Under the pieces are notes generated by a model. It did no database searches and was not told the origin of the DNA. It saw nothing but the letters and a program-made list of their open reading frames with translations. The translations under genes and the position numbers were made by a program. Source: Acidimicrobiia bacterium (GTDB lineage Bacteria > Actinomycetota > Acidimicrobiia > IMCC26256 > JAENVU01). Taken from it: a DNA stretch of 5,325 nt. Position 1 is the stretch's first letter. The number at the start of each line of letters is the position of its first letter. Of this stretch, positions 1 through 5,325 are shown piece after piece. The stretch lies in NCBI GenBank assembly GCA_017882945.1, contig JADGON010000398.1, forward strand, positions 1-5,325, in the 5' to 3' direction.

Positions 1-209
1 GTGCCGACCTCGCGTATCCCGATGCTCGACTCGTCCTCGAGTACGACAGCGACGAGTGGCACTCCGGAGTCACGCGGCGCCACCACGACGCGCAGCGTCG
101 AAACCGGCTCCGAGCTCTCGGCTGGACCGTCCTCGAGGTCACGCCCTCCACCCTCCGCGCCCCGTCGGTGCTCATCACCGCCGTCGCCACCCTCCTCGAA
201 GCTGCCTGA
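1..209 (+). CDS. DUF559 / PD-(D/E)XK-like nuclease domain protein, C-terminal fragment
   Basis: Only the C-terminal 68 residues are in the window, read in the frame whose first full codon is at position 3 and ending at the TGA at 207-209; the start lies off the left edge. The fragment opens with ADLAYPDARLVLEYDSDEWH and continues with a basic helix (RRHHDAQRRNRL), then LGWTVLEVTPSTL and an Ala/Leu-rich tail. Asp, then Glu-x-Asp, then Trp-His, followed by a D..R...L...GW.VL.VT pattern, is the signature of the DUF559 domain, a Vsr-like member of the PD-(D/E)XK nuclease superfamily. In actinobacteria this domain often forms the C-terminus of proteins of about 300 residues whose N-terminus resembles an AbiEi-type antitoxin; whether that holds here cannot be seen. 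Nuclease activity is inferred from the family. The other two + frames over this stretch give low-complexity Arg/Ser/Pro peptides and are shadows. Confidence 0.8.
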   Translation, partial: ADLAYPDARLVLEYDSDEWHSGVTRRHHDAQRRNRLRALGWTVLEVTPSTLRAPSVLITAVATLLEAA

Positions 210-232
210 CCCGCGGGTGCGAACGGCCGTCG

Positions 233-276
233 GTTGCACTCTCGGCGTATGCCGCCGGTCCTGCAACGAGCGGCGG
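233..276. terminator. possible bidirectional hairpin terminator between convergent genes
   Basis: The 81 bp between the DUF559 stop and the GNAT stop contain several overlapping inverted repeats. GTTGCA at 233-238 pairs with TGCAAC at 262-267. Nested inside, CGGC at 243-246 pairs with GCCG at 251-254 around a GTAT loop. Alternatively, CCGCCG at 252-257 pairs with CGGCGG at 271-276. These are mutually exclusive foldings. There is no T-tract on either strand, so this is not a canonical intrinsic terminator. The assignment rests mainly on its position between converging genes; in such GC-rich DNA short stems also arise by chance. Confidence 0.25.
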
Positions 277-290
277 GGAGTGGGTGGCGG

Positions 291-1100
291 CTACGAGGGT
301 GGAGCGGCGAGGCGGAACTCGCGGCGGTAGAGGTCTTCGTAGCCCATGCGGCGGTAGATCGGCTCACCCATGGACGAGGCCTGCAGCTGCACGTTGGCGG
401 CGCCGAGGTCGAAGCCGAGGTTCGTGACGTGGCGGGTGACGGCTTCCGCGATGCCGCGCCCGCGCGCCGCCTCGAGGCTGCCGACCCAGTAGAGGCCCGC
501 GATCCCGTGGCTGAGCAGGATCTGCGCGACCGACACGGGTGTTCCGTCGAGGTACGCGACGGCGGAGTGCACGTGCGGAGCCATCAGCGCGTTGGGGCCG
601 TTGAAGTGGCTGCGGGTCGCGTCATCCGGTGAGCCGAGGCTGACGTACGCCCGCGCGGTGACGTCCGCGTACGCGGCGACTCCGGCGGCGTCTTCAACCA
701 TGCGGATCTCGACGCCGTCGGGAAGGGGGCGCTCGGGAAGGCGGGTCCGACAGATCATCTGCGGGGAGTCCCCGAACGCGCCGATCAGTGCGGCCTCGGC
801 CGCGATCTTGATGTCCTCGTCCTCGCCCGTGTCGCGCGCCCACACCGAGAACCCCCGGCCGCGTGCAGCGAAGAAGTCGCGCGCCCGCGCGATCAGCTCG
901 TCGCCCGGAACGGTGTCGTCGACCCGGAGGACTCCGTTGTTGTAGGCGGGGAAGTCCGATGCGCCGGCGAACAGGAGCACGCCGTCCTCTTCGAGGATCG
1001 TGTGCGGACGCTGCCAGCGGGTGTCCTCACGCGTGAACTCGAGCAGATTGAGGTTGCCGGCGACTGCTTCGGTCGCGCGGGCATCGAGAGAGGTGGGCAT
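291..1100 (-). CDS. GNAT-family N-acetyltransferase
   Basis: This minus-strand gene encodes 269 residues, from ATG at 1100-1098 to TAG at 293-291. The C-terminal half (about residues 130-265) is a GNAT fold that transfers an acetyl group from acetyl-CoA to an amine. The acetyl-CoA pyrophosphate-binding motif R/Q-x-x-G-x-G/A is visible as R213-G-R-G216-I-A218, preceded by a strand with GLYWVGSL and followed by the typical end EPIYRRMGYEDLYRREF. The N-terminal 110-130 residues are less conserved but still folded-looking, so the protein is longer than a minimal single-domain GNAT (about 150 residues). The open frame runs much further upstream, but that part is antisense to the thiolase-like gene. 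The ATG at 1100 is chosen because a -10-like TAACGT lies exactly 7 nt upstream, fitting a leaderless message. It is a cytosolic protein; the substrate (small molecule or protein N-terminus) cannot be told. Confidence 0.87.
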   Translation of the reverse strand: MPTSLDARATEAVAGNLNLLEFTREDTRWQRPHTILEEDGVLLFAGASDFPAYNNGVLRVDDTVPGDELIARARDFFAARGRGFSVWARDTGEDEDIKIAAEAALIGAFGDSPQMICRTRLPERPLPDGVEIRMVEDAAGVAAYADVTARAYVSLGSPDDATRSHFNGPNALMAPHVHSAVAYLDGTPVSVAQILLSHGIAGLYWVGSLEAARGRGIAEAVTRHVTNLGFDLGAANVQLQASSMGEPIYRRMGYEDLYRREFRLAAPPS

Positions 1101-1107
1101 GCGGCGG

Positions 1108-1113
1108 ACGTTA
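1108..1113 (-). promoter_or_regulatory. -10 element of probable leaderless promoter for the GNAT gene
   Basis: Read on the minus strand the hexamer is TAACGT, matching the actinobacterial -10 pattern TANNNT. Seven bases (1107-1101) separate it from the ATG at 1100, so transcription would begin at or beside the A of the start codon. No Shine-Dalgarno-like sequence precedes the gene, consistent with a leaderless mRNA. A convincing -35 is not visible and would lie inside the neighbouring coding region. Confidence 0.6.
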
Positions 1114-1117
1114 GCCT
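1112..1117 (+). promoter_or_regulatory. -10 element of probable leaderless promoter for the thiolase-DUF35-ACAD operon
   Basis: TAGCCT fits TANNNT and ends 7 bases (1118-1124) before the GTG at 1125, so the message would start at the initiation codon. It shares two base pairs (1112-1113) with the opposing -10 of the GNAT gene, so two polymerases could not occupy both at once. There is no Shine-Dalgarno sequence upstream of this GTG. No clear -35 is seen. Confidence 0.58.
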
Positions 1118-1124
1118 CGCGCCC

Positions 1125-2324
1125 GTGATCGGAACGCCCGATTGGGGCCACACGACTTCGTTCGAGGACATCAACGGCGACGTCGCGATCGTCGGCATCG
1201 GCGAGACCGAGTACACGAAGGCGTCGGGTCGCACTGCACGCGACATCGGGGCCGAGGCGGCCGAGCGCGCGATCGCCGACGCGGGTCTCGAGCCCGCAGA
1301 CATCGACGGGCTCACGTTCTCGGGCGCGTTCGCGGACTTCGACGTCGCGGCGTTCCACGAGCAATTCGGCACCACACACGAGATGTGGTCTTCGCCCTGG
1401 GGCGGAGGGATGAGCTGGGCCGGCACCGCGCCCTACCTCGCGGCCAGGGCGATCAACGCGGGCAAGGCGCGCCACGTGCTCAACGTCTTCCCGGTTGCCT
1501 GGGCGACGCAGAGGGCTTCGATGACCGGCGGCCCGGGTGAGGTGCACGCGACCCAGACCGCGAAGCAGAACCTCGAGGTGCCGTTCGGCTGGTTCCCCCA
1601 ACCGGTGTACTTCGCCACGATCATGCGGCGGCACATGCTCGAGTTCGGTACGACCGAGGCGCAGTTCGGCGCGGTGGCCGTGGCCTGCAGAAGGCACGCG
1701 AACCTTCACCCGGGCGCGGTCATGCACGGAAAGAAGATGACGATCGATGACTACCTCGCATCGCCGTATCTCGCTGACCCGCTCCGACTGTTCGACTCCT
1801 GCCTGATCTCCGACGGGGGCGCGGCGTACGTCACGACGAGCGCGGAGCGAGCGCAGGATCTTCCGGCGCCGGTCGTGGTCGTCCGAGGTGTTGCCGAAGG
1901 GTTGTCGGCGAGCGGCACGCACTGGAGCCAGCAACGCGACTTCACGAGCACCCCGCAGGTCTTCTCGGCGCCACCTGCATTCGCGATGGCGGGTCTGACG
2001 CCGCAAGACGTCGACGTGCTCACCGCGTACGACCCGTTCACGGTGGTGTCGCTCATGCAGATCGAGGACATGGGCTTCTGCCCGAAGGGGGAGTCAGGGC
2101 GCTTCGTCGAGGGGGACACGTTGTTCCATGACGCCGGGAAGCTTCCGTTCAACCCCCACGGCGGGCTGCTCTCCCACGCATACGTGCTCGGGATTGCGCA
2201 TGTGGTCGAGCTGGTGAAGCAGCTCCGCGGCACCGCGGCCGCGCAGGTTCCCGGCGCCGAGGTCGGGGTGTACGGCGGGTACACCGGGGCGCACGCGAGC
2301 ACGCTCGTGCTGACGAAGGCCTAG
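1125..2324 (+). CDS. thiolase-superfamily protein, lipid-transfer (Ltp2/SCP-x thiolase-like) type
   Basis: The product has 399 residues (GTG start at 1125, TAG at 2322-2324) and the full length of a thiolase fold. Recognisable segments are the first strand DVAIVGIGETEY (19-30), the helix RTARDIGAEAAERAI (36-50), LFDSCLISDGGAAYV (222-236), AYDPFT (301-306), NPHGG (343-347) and the C-terminal VYGGYTGAHAST (382-393). This pattern is that of the lipid-transfer/SCP-x thiolase-like proteins involved in sterol and branched acyl-CoA breakdown. The usual nucleophile motif C-x-S-G aligns with S97-W-A-G100, so the cysteine is missing, and the C-terminal cysteine of true thiolases is absent too; His345 is retained. 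Thiolytic cleavage is therefore doubtful, and a retro-aldol C-C cleavage like Ltp2 is an attractive alternative. The open frame extends upstream to about 1002 but would overlap the GNAT gene. GTG 1125 is favoured by the -10 element 7 nt ahead and by the expected N-terminus; the next in-frame ATG (residue 87) would remove the first strand. It is followed after 8 bp by the DUF35 gene, its likely partner. Confidence 0.88.
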   Translation: MIGTPDWGHTTSFEDINGDVAIVGIGETEYTKASGRTARDIGAEAAERAIADAGLEPADIDGLTFSGAFADFDVAAFHEQFGTTHEMWSSPWGGGMSWAGTAPYLAARAINAGKARHVLNVFPVAWATQRASMTGGPGEVHATQTAKQNLEVPFGWFPQPVYFATIMRRHMLEFGTTEAQFGAVAVACRRHANLHPGAVMHGKKMTIDDYLASPYLADPLRLFDSCLISDGGAAYVTTSAERAQDLPAPVVVVRGVAEGLSASGTHWSQQRDFTSTPQVFSAPPAFAMAGLTPQDVDVLTAYDPFTVVSLMQIEDMGFCPKGESGRFVEGDTLFHDAGKLPFNPHGGLLSHAYVLGIAHVVELVKQLRGTAAAQVPGAEVGVYGGYTGAHASTLVLTKA

Positions 2325-2332
2325 GGAGACCG

Positions 2333-2773
2333 ATGGCGATCAAGCGGGCCGACTTCCCGCTCCCTGACCTCGAGGACGAGCTCACCAAGGAGTTCTTCGC
2401 GGGGGCGGCCCGCAACGAGCTCGTGATCCCTCGCTGTACCGCGTGCGGGGCCTGGGTCTGGTATCCCGAGCCGGCCTGCCCGGCGTGCGGCGGCGAGCTC
2501 GCATGGACCTCGACGAGTGGCCGCGCGCGGCTGTTCTCGTGGGCGGTCGTGCGGCGGCCGTTCCTCCCCGCGTTCGCCGAGATGATCCCGTTCGTCACCG
2601 CGCTCGTCGCGCTCGAAGAGGCTCCGGAGGTACGGATCGTCACGTACATCGTGGACACCGACCCGCAGGAGCTGACCGCGGACCTCCCGCTGGAGGTCAC
2701 CTTTCGACCGTTGTCGTTCCCCACCGTCCCCGACCGGGCCGTCGCTGTACCCATGTTCCGGCCTCGGCCCTAG
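2333..2773 (+). CDS. DUF35 zinc-ribbon / OB-fold protein, thiolase partner
   Basis: This 146-residue protein starts with an amphipathic helix (about 10-30, PDLEDELTKEFFAGAARNEL) that in this family docks on a partner enzyme. A rubredoxin-like zinc ribbon follows with C35-x-x-C38 and C49-x-x-C52, and then an OB fold (about 58-146). This is the standard DUF35 arrangement (DUF35_N plus OB domain), at usual length. DUF35 proteins are accessory subunits of thiolase-like enzymes, for example the DUF35 part of ChsH2 that is required by the aldolase Ltp2, and archaeal proteins bridging thiolase and HMG-CoA synthase. Here it is a free-standing gene without a fused MaoC hydratase domain. It begins 8 bp after the thiolase-like gene. 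Its ribosome binding site GGGAG (2324-2328) overlaps the last base of that gene's stop codon, which points to co-transcription and a stoichiometric complex. Its role as a partner subunit is inferred from adjacency and family knowledge. Confidence 0.9.
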   Translation: MAIKRADFPLPDLEDELTKEFFAGAARNELVIPRCTACGAWVWYPEPACPACGGELAWTSTSGRARLFSWAVVRRPFLPAFAEMIPFVTALVALEEAPEVRIVTYIVDTDPQELTADLPLEVTFRPLSFPTVPDRAVAVPMFRPRP

Positions 2774-2805
2774 GGTTGCCCCACCGATCGTGAGAGGACA
2801 CTGGA

Positions 2806-4026
2806 ATGTACGAGTGGAGTGACGAGCACAAGATGATCCGCGACGCGGTGCGGGCGTTCGTGGAGGCCGAGGTCCGGCCGTTGCGGGAAGAGCTCGAGTT
2901 CGGCGACACCCCGCCCTACGAGGTCATCCGCAAGCTCTACAGCACGTTCGGCATGGACCAGATGGCGCGCGACGGGTTCAAGAAGCGGCTCGAAGCCGAA
3001 GCCACGCCGGCCACGGAAGACGACACGGCCGTGGAGGGCGAGGAGCGTGCGTCGGGTGGGCAAGGCGGCTTCATGCTGCTCCCCATCATCGAGCTGTGCC
3101 GGTGCTCACCCGGTCTCGTCACCGCGATGGGCGTGAGCGTCGGACTGGCGGCCGGGACGATCATGAGCCGCGGCACCGCGGCGCAGAAGGAGCGCTGGGC
3201 CCTCGACCTGCTCACCTTCGACAAGGTCGGCGCGTGGGCGATCACCGAGCCTGACTCCGGCTCCGATGCGTTCGGGCGGATGCAGTCGACCGCACGCCGC
3301 GACGGCGACGAGTACATCCTCAACGGGCAGAAGACCTTCATCACGAACGGCCCCTACGCCGACACGACGATCTTCATCTGCAAGCTCGACGAGGGAAACC
3401 CCCCGCAGGAGCGCAAGATCCTCTCGTTCGTGCTCGACAAGGGCATGCCGGGCTTCGAGCAGACGCAGTCGATGCGCAAGATGGGGATGCACTCGTCACC
3501 GACCGGGATGCTCTTCCTCGACGACGTTCGTGCGGGCAAGGACCGGCTGCTCGGCGAGACCGAGGACGTGCCCTACCGCGAGGGCGCCAAGCAGGCCTTC
3601 TCGGTGGAGCGGACCGGGGTCGCGGCGATGTCGCTCGGGATCATCGAGCGCTGCCTCGATCTCTGCGTCGCCTACGCCAAGGAGACGGTCCGGTTCGGGA
3701 AGCCGATCGGCGATCACCAGCTGATCCAGGAGAAGCTCGCCCGCATGGAGGTGCACCGCCTGAACACCGAGAATCTGGTGTTCCGCGCGCTCGAGAAGGG
3801 TGCCGCCGGGGTGCCGATGGACCTGACCGAGGCCTCGGCGATGAAGCTCTACACCGCCCGGGCGGCCACCGAGGTGGCGCTCGAGGCGGTCCAGCTCCAC
3901 GGGGGCAACGGGTACATGGCCGAGTTCGAGGTGGAGCAGCTCGCCCGGGATGCGAAGGTTCTCCAGATCTACGCCGGTACGGACGAGATCCAGATCTCTC
4001 AAATCGCCCGCAGCCTCCTGGCGTGA
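2806..4026 (+). CDS. acyl-CoA dehydrogenase, FAD-dependent
   Basis: The product has 406 residues, normal for a single-chain acyl-CoA dehydrogenase that oxidises an acyl-CoA to the 2-enoyl-CoA and passes electrons to ETF. Domain order is an N-terminal helical domain (1-138), a middle beta domain with AITEPDSGSD (145-154) and NGQKTFITNG (173-182) for FAD and substrate contacts, and a C-terminal helical domain with RFGKPIGDHQ, HGGNGY (365-370) and YAGTDEIQ (389-396). The glutamate of the common YEGT motif is replaced by Ala390. Glu268 in FSVERTG sits where isovaleryl-CoA and long-chain acyl-CoA dehydrogenases carry their catalytic base, so activity is expected to be intact. Residues 63-88 form an acidic, Gly/Ala/Glu-rich insertion in the N-terminal domain. 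The ATG is supported by GAGAGG at 2792-2797 with an 8-base spacer. The gene lies 32 bp after the DUF35 gene and probably belongs to the same operon. The chain length or branching of the substrate cannot be read from the sequence. Confidence 0.93.
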   Translation: MYEWSDEHKMIRDAVRAFVEAEVRPLREELEFGDTPPYEVIRKLYSTFGMDQMARDGFKKRLEAEATPATEDDTAVEGEERASGGQGGFMLLPIIELCRCSPGLVTAMGVSVGLAAGTIMSRGTAAQKERWALDLLTFDKVGAWAITEPDSGSDAFGRMQSTARRDGDEYILNGQKTFITNGPYADTTIFICKLDEGNPPQERKILSFVLDKGMPGFEQTQSMRKMGMHSSPTGMLFLDDVRAGKDRLLGETEDVPYREGAKQAFSVERTGVAAMSLGIIERCLDLCVAYAKETVRFGKPIGDHQLIQEKLARMEVHRLNTENLVFRALEKGAAGVPMDLTEASAMKLYTARAATEVALEAVQLHGGNGYMAEFEVEQLARDAKVLQIYAGTDEIQISQIARSLLA

Positions 4027-4028
4027 GG

Positions 4029-4034
4029 TAGATT
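4029..4034 (+). promoter_or_regulatory. candidate -10 element for gltB
   Basis: TAGATT, just after the dehydrogenase stop codon (4024-4026), is a good TANNNT match and the most AT-rich spot in the 103 bp gap. Transcription would start near 4041, giving a leader of about 90 nt to the ATG at 4130. No recognisable -35 is seen in the end of the dehydrogenase gene. A separate promoter for gltB is plausible because its function differs from the upstream operon, but read-through is not excluded. Confidence 0.35.
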
Positions 4035-4122
4035 CTCCGTTCCCCGCAGGGCCAATGTCGTCCCGGGCAGGGCAGCGCTCACATGCCGTGGCAGCAGCCG
4101 CGAGCCTGAACGGACGGACGAC

Positions 4123-4126
4123 GGAG
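4123..4126 (+). promoter_or_regulatory. weak ribosome binding site for gltB
   Basis: GGAG with only 3 bases to the ATG at 4130 is a short but usable Shine-Dalgarno match. It supports 4130 over the in-frame ATG at 4055, which has only AGGG with a similarly tight 3-base gap. The spacing is shorter than ideal, so the weight of the start choice rests on the protein N-terminus. Confidence 0.4.
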
Positions 4127-4129
4127 ACG

Positions 4130-5325
4130 ATGGCCAACCAGGATCTTCCTCGCGCGCAGGGGCTGTACGACCCGGCGTTCGAGCACGACTCGTGCGGGGT
4201 CGCCTTCGTGGTCGATCTCCACGGACGGAAGAGCCACGAGATGGTGGCCCGAGGGATCACCGCGCTCTGCAACCTCCAGCATCGCGGCGCATCCGGTTGC
4301 GAGGTCAACACCGGTGACGGTGCCGGGATCCTGCTGCAGATCCCTGATCGATTCCTGCGTGATGTCGTGGACTTCGACCTCCCCGAGGCCGGCGCCTACG
4401 CCACCGGGATCGCGTTTCTCCCGAGGGACCGGACCGACGCCGACAAGGCGGTCGAGAACATCGACAGGATCGTCGTAGACGAGGGGCTGCGGGTCCTCGG
4501 CTGGCGTGACGTCCCGACCGACGACTCGACGCTCGGTGGCACCGCTCGCGGCGTCGAGCCGTCGTTCCGCCAGGTCTTCATCGCAGGGGCCGGGCTCTCG
4601 GGCCTCGACCTCGAACGACGAGCGTTCATCGCGCGCAAGCGGGTCGAGCACGAGGTGCACGGCTCCGTCTACTTCCCGAGCCTCTCGTGTCGCACGCTGA
4701 TCTACAAGGGCATGCTCACGACCCCGCAGCTCGAGGAGTTCTACGAGGACCTGCGCGACGAGCGGGTCGAGAGCGCGCTCGCGCTGGTGCACTCGCGCTT
4801 CTCGACGAACACGTTCCCGTCGTGGCCGCTTGCCCACCCGTACCGCTACATCGCGCACAACGGTGAGATCAACACGCTCAAGGGCAACCGCAACTGGATG
4901 CGCGCCCGCGAGGCGCTGCTGGCGTCGGACCTGTTTCCCGGCGACCTCGAGCGCATCTTCCCGATCTGCACGCCGGATGCCTCGGACTCCTCGTCGTTCG
5001 ACGAAGTGCTCGAGCTCCTGGCGCTCGGTGGCCGGTCGTTGCCGCACTCCGTGCTCATGATGATCCCGGAGGCATGGGAGAACCACACGTCGATGAGCGC
5101 GGAGAAGCGCGCGTTCTACCAATTCCACGCGTCGCTGATGGAGCCGTGGGACGGGCCCGCATCGATCGCGTTCACCGACGGCACGGTGATCGGCGCGGTG
5201 CTCGACCGCAACGGGCTTCGCCCTTCCCGGTACTGGGTCACCGACGACGGGCTCGTGATCATGGCGAGCGAGGTCGGGGTGCTCGAGGTCGACCCGGCCC
5301 AGGTGGTGAAGAAGGGCCGGCTGGA
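4130..5325 (+). CDS. gltB: glutamate synthase (GOGAT) large subunit, N-terminal part
   Basis: The gene runs off the right edge; 398 complete codons are visible of roughly 1,500 expected. GltB with the small subunit GltD converts glutamine plus 2-oxoglutarate to two glutamates in ammonia assimilation. The visible part is the class II glutamine amidotransferase domain, which releases ammonia from glutamine. Cys22, in GLYDPAFEHDSCGVAF, is the expected nucleophile exposed after removal of a 21-residue propeptide. Other conserved blocks are QHRGA (50-54), NTGDGAGIL (60-68), HSRFSTNTFPSW (221-232), the oxyanion-forming NGE (244-246) and LDRNGLRPSRYW (358-369). The central and FMN/2-oxoglutarate domains and the iron-sulfur cluster lie beyond the window. 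The start at 4130 gives a propeptide length typical of Gram-positive GltB proteins; an in-frame ATG at 4055 would add 25 Ala/Arg-rich residues of no recognisable family character. No frameshift or stop is seen. Confidence 0.96.
   Translation, partial: MANQDLPRAQGLYDPAFEHDSCGVAFVVDLHGRKSHEMVARGITALCNLQHRGASGCEVNTGDGAGILLQIPDRFLRDVVDFDLPEAGAYATGIAFLPRDRTDADKAVENIDRIVVDEGLRVLGWRDVPTDDSTLGGTARGVEPSFRQVFIAGAGLSGLDLERRAFIARKRVEHEVHGSVYFPSLSCRTLIYKGMLTTPQLEEFYEDLRDERVESALALVHSRFSTNTFPSWPLAHPYRYIAHNGEINTLKGNRNWMRAREALLASDLFPGDLERIFPICTPDASDSSSFDEVLELLALGGRSLPHSVLMMIPEAWENHTSMSAEKRAFYQFHASLMEPWDGPASIAFTDGTVIGAVLDRNGLRPSRYWVTDDGLVIMASEVGVLEVDPAQVVKKGRL

Noticed and set aside
209..218. Ten-base perfect palindrome ACCCGCGGGT over the DUF559 stop codon, considered as an operator
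   Set aside because: It is short, purely GC-rich in its core, occurs once, and is at the end of a gene rather than near a promoter; chance is sufficient.
1002..1124. Extension of the thiolase-like frame upstream of 1125
   Set aside because: It would overlap the start of the GNAT gene on the other strand, has no family resemblance, and the GTG at 1125 has its own -10 element at leaderless distance.
291..2006. A 571-codon open frame on the minus strand extending the GNAT gene upstream to 2006
   Set aside because: The first 302 codons are Arg/Gly/Val-rich with no domain character and are antisense to the well-conserved thiolase-like gene; the GNAT protein starts naturally at 1100.
2771..2776. 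TAGGGT hexamer as a -10 for a separate dehydrogenase promoter
   Set aside because: It overlaps the DUF35 stop codon, has no -35, and the 32 bp gap with a good ribosome binding site is adequately explained by operon read-through.
4046..4073. Direct repeat of GCAGGGC (4046-4052 and 4067-4073) upstream of gltB, considered as a regulator site or riboswitch part
   Set aside because: Seven bases in GC-rich DNA with no symmetry and no surrounding conserved RNA fold that I can recognise.
4079..5128. A 349-codon minus-strand open frame across gltB
   Set aside because: It is an antisense shadow produced by GC-rich third positions; the + strand encodes unmistakable GltB motifs over the same bases.

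Overview
The window is GC-rich with tightly packed genes. Its gene content (GTG start, probable leaderless promoters, a three-gene acyl-CoA catabolic cluster, actinobacterial-style GltB) suggests a high-GC actinobacterium, perhaps from an uncultured or environmental lineage. That placement is an inference from composition and gene style; nothing here fixes the genus.

Layout. The left edge holds the last 68 residues of a DUF559 (PD-(D/E)XK-like nuclease) protein on the + strand. It converges, across about 80 bp with hairpin potential, on a minus-strand GNAT acetyltransferase (291-1100). Only 24 bp separate the GNAT start codon from the GTG start of a thiolase-superfamily gene on the + strand. 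Those 24 bp contain two overlapping, oppositely directed -10-like hexamers, each exactly 7 nt from its start codon, as expected for a divergent pair of leaderless promoters. The thiolase-like gene (1125-2324), a zinc-ribbon/OB-fold DUF35 gene (2333-2773) and an acyl-CoA dehydrogenase (2806-4026) run in the same direction with 8 and 32 bp gaps and look like one operon. After 103 bp comes the start of the glutamate synthase large subunit gene gltB (4130 to beyond the right edge), of which only the N-terminal glutamine amidotransferase region is present.

How the genes may work together. The central trio reads as a small acyl-CoA degradation module. The dehydrogenase would introduce an alpha,beta double bond into a CoA ester, and the thiolase-like/DUF35 pair would act later on a C-C bond. 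The thiolase-like protein has no cysteine at the usual nucleophile position and none in the C-terminal catalytic segment. Together with its DUF35 partner, this resembles the Ltp2-ChsH2(DUF35) retro-aldolases of steroid side-chain catabolism more than a true thiolase. The dehydrogenase has alanine where many family members carry the catalytic glutamate and a glutamate at the isovaleryl-CoA/long-chain type alternative position. The natural substrate cannot be read from the sequence. The GNAT gene, the nuclease fragment and gltB appear functionally unrelated to the trio.
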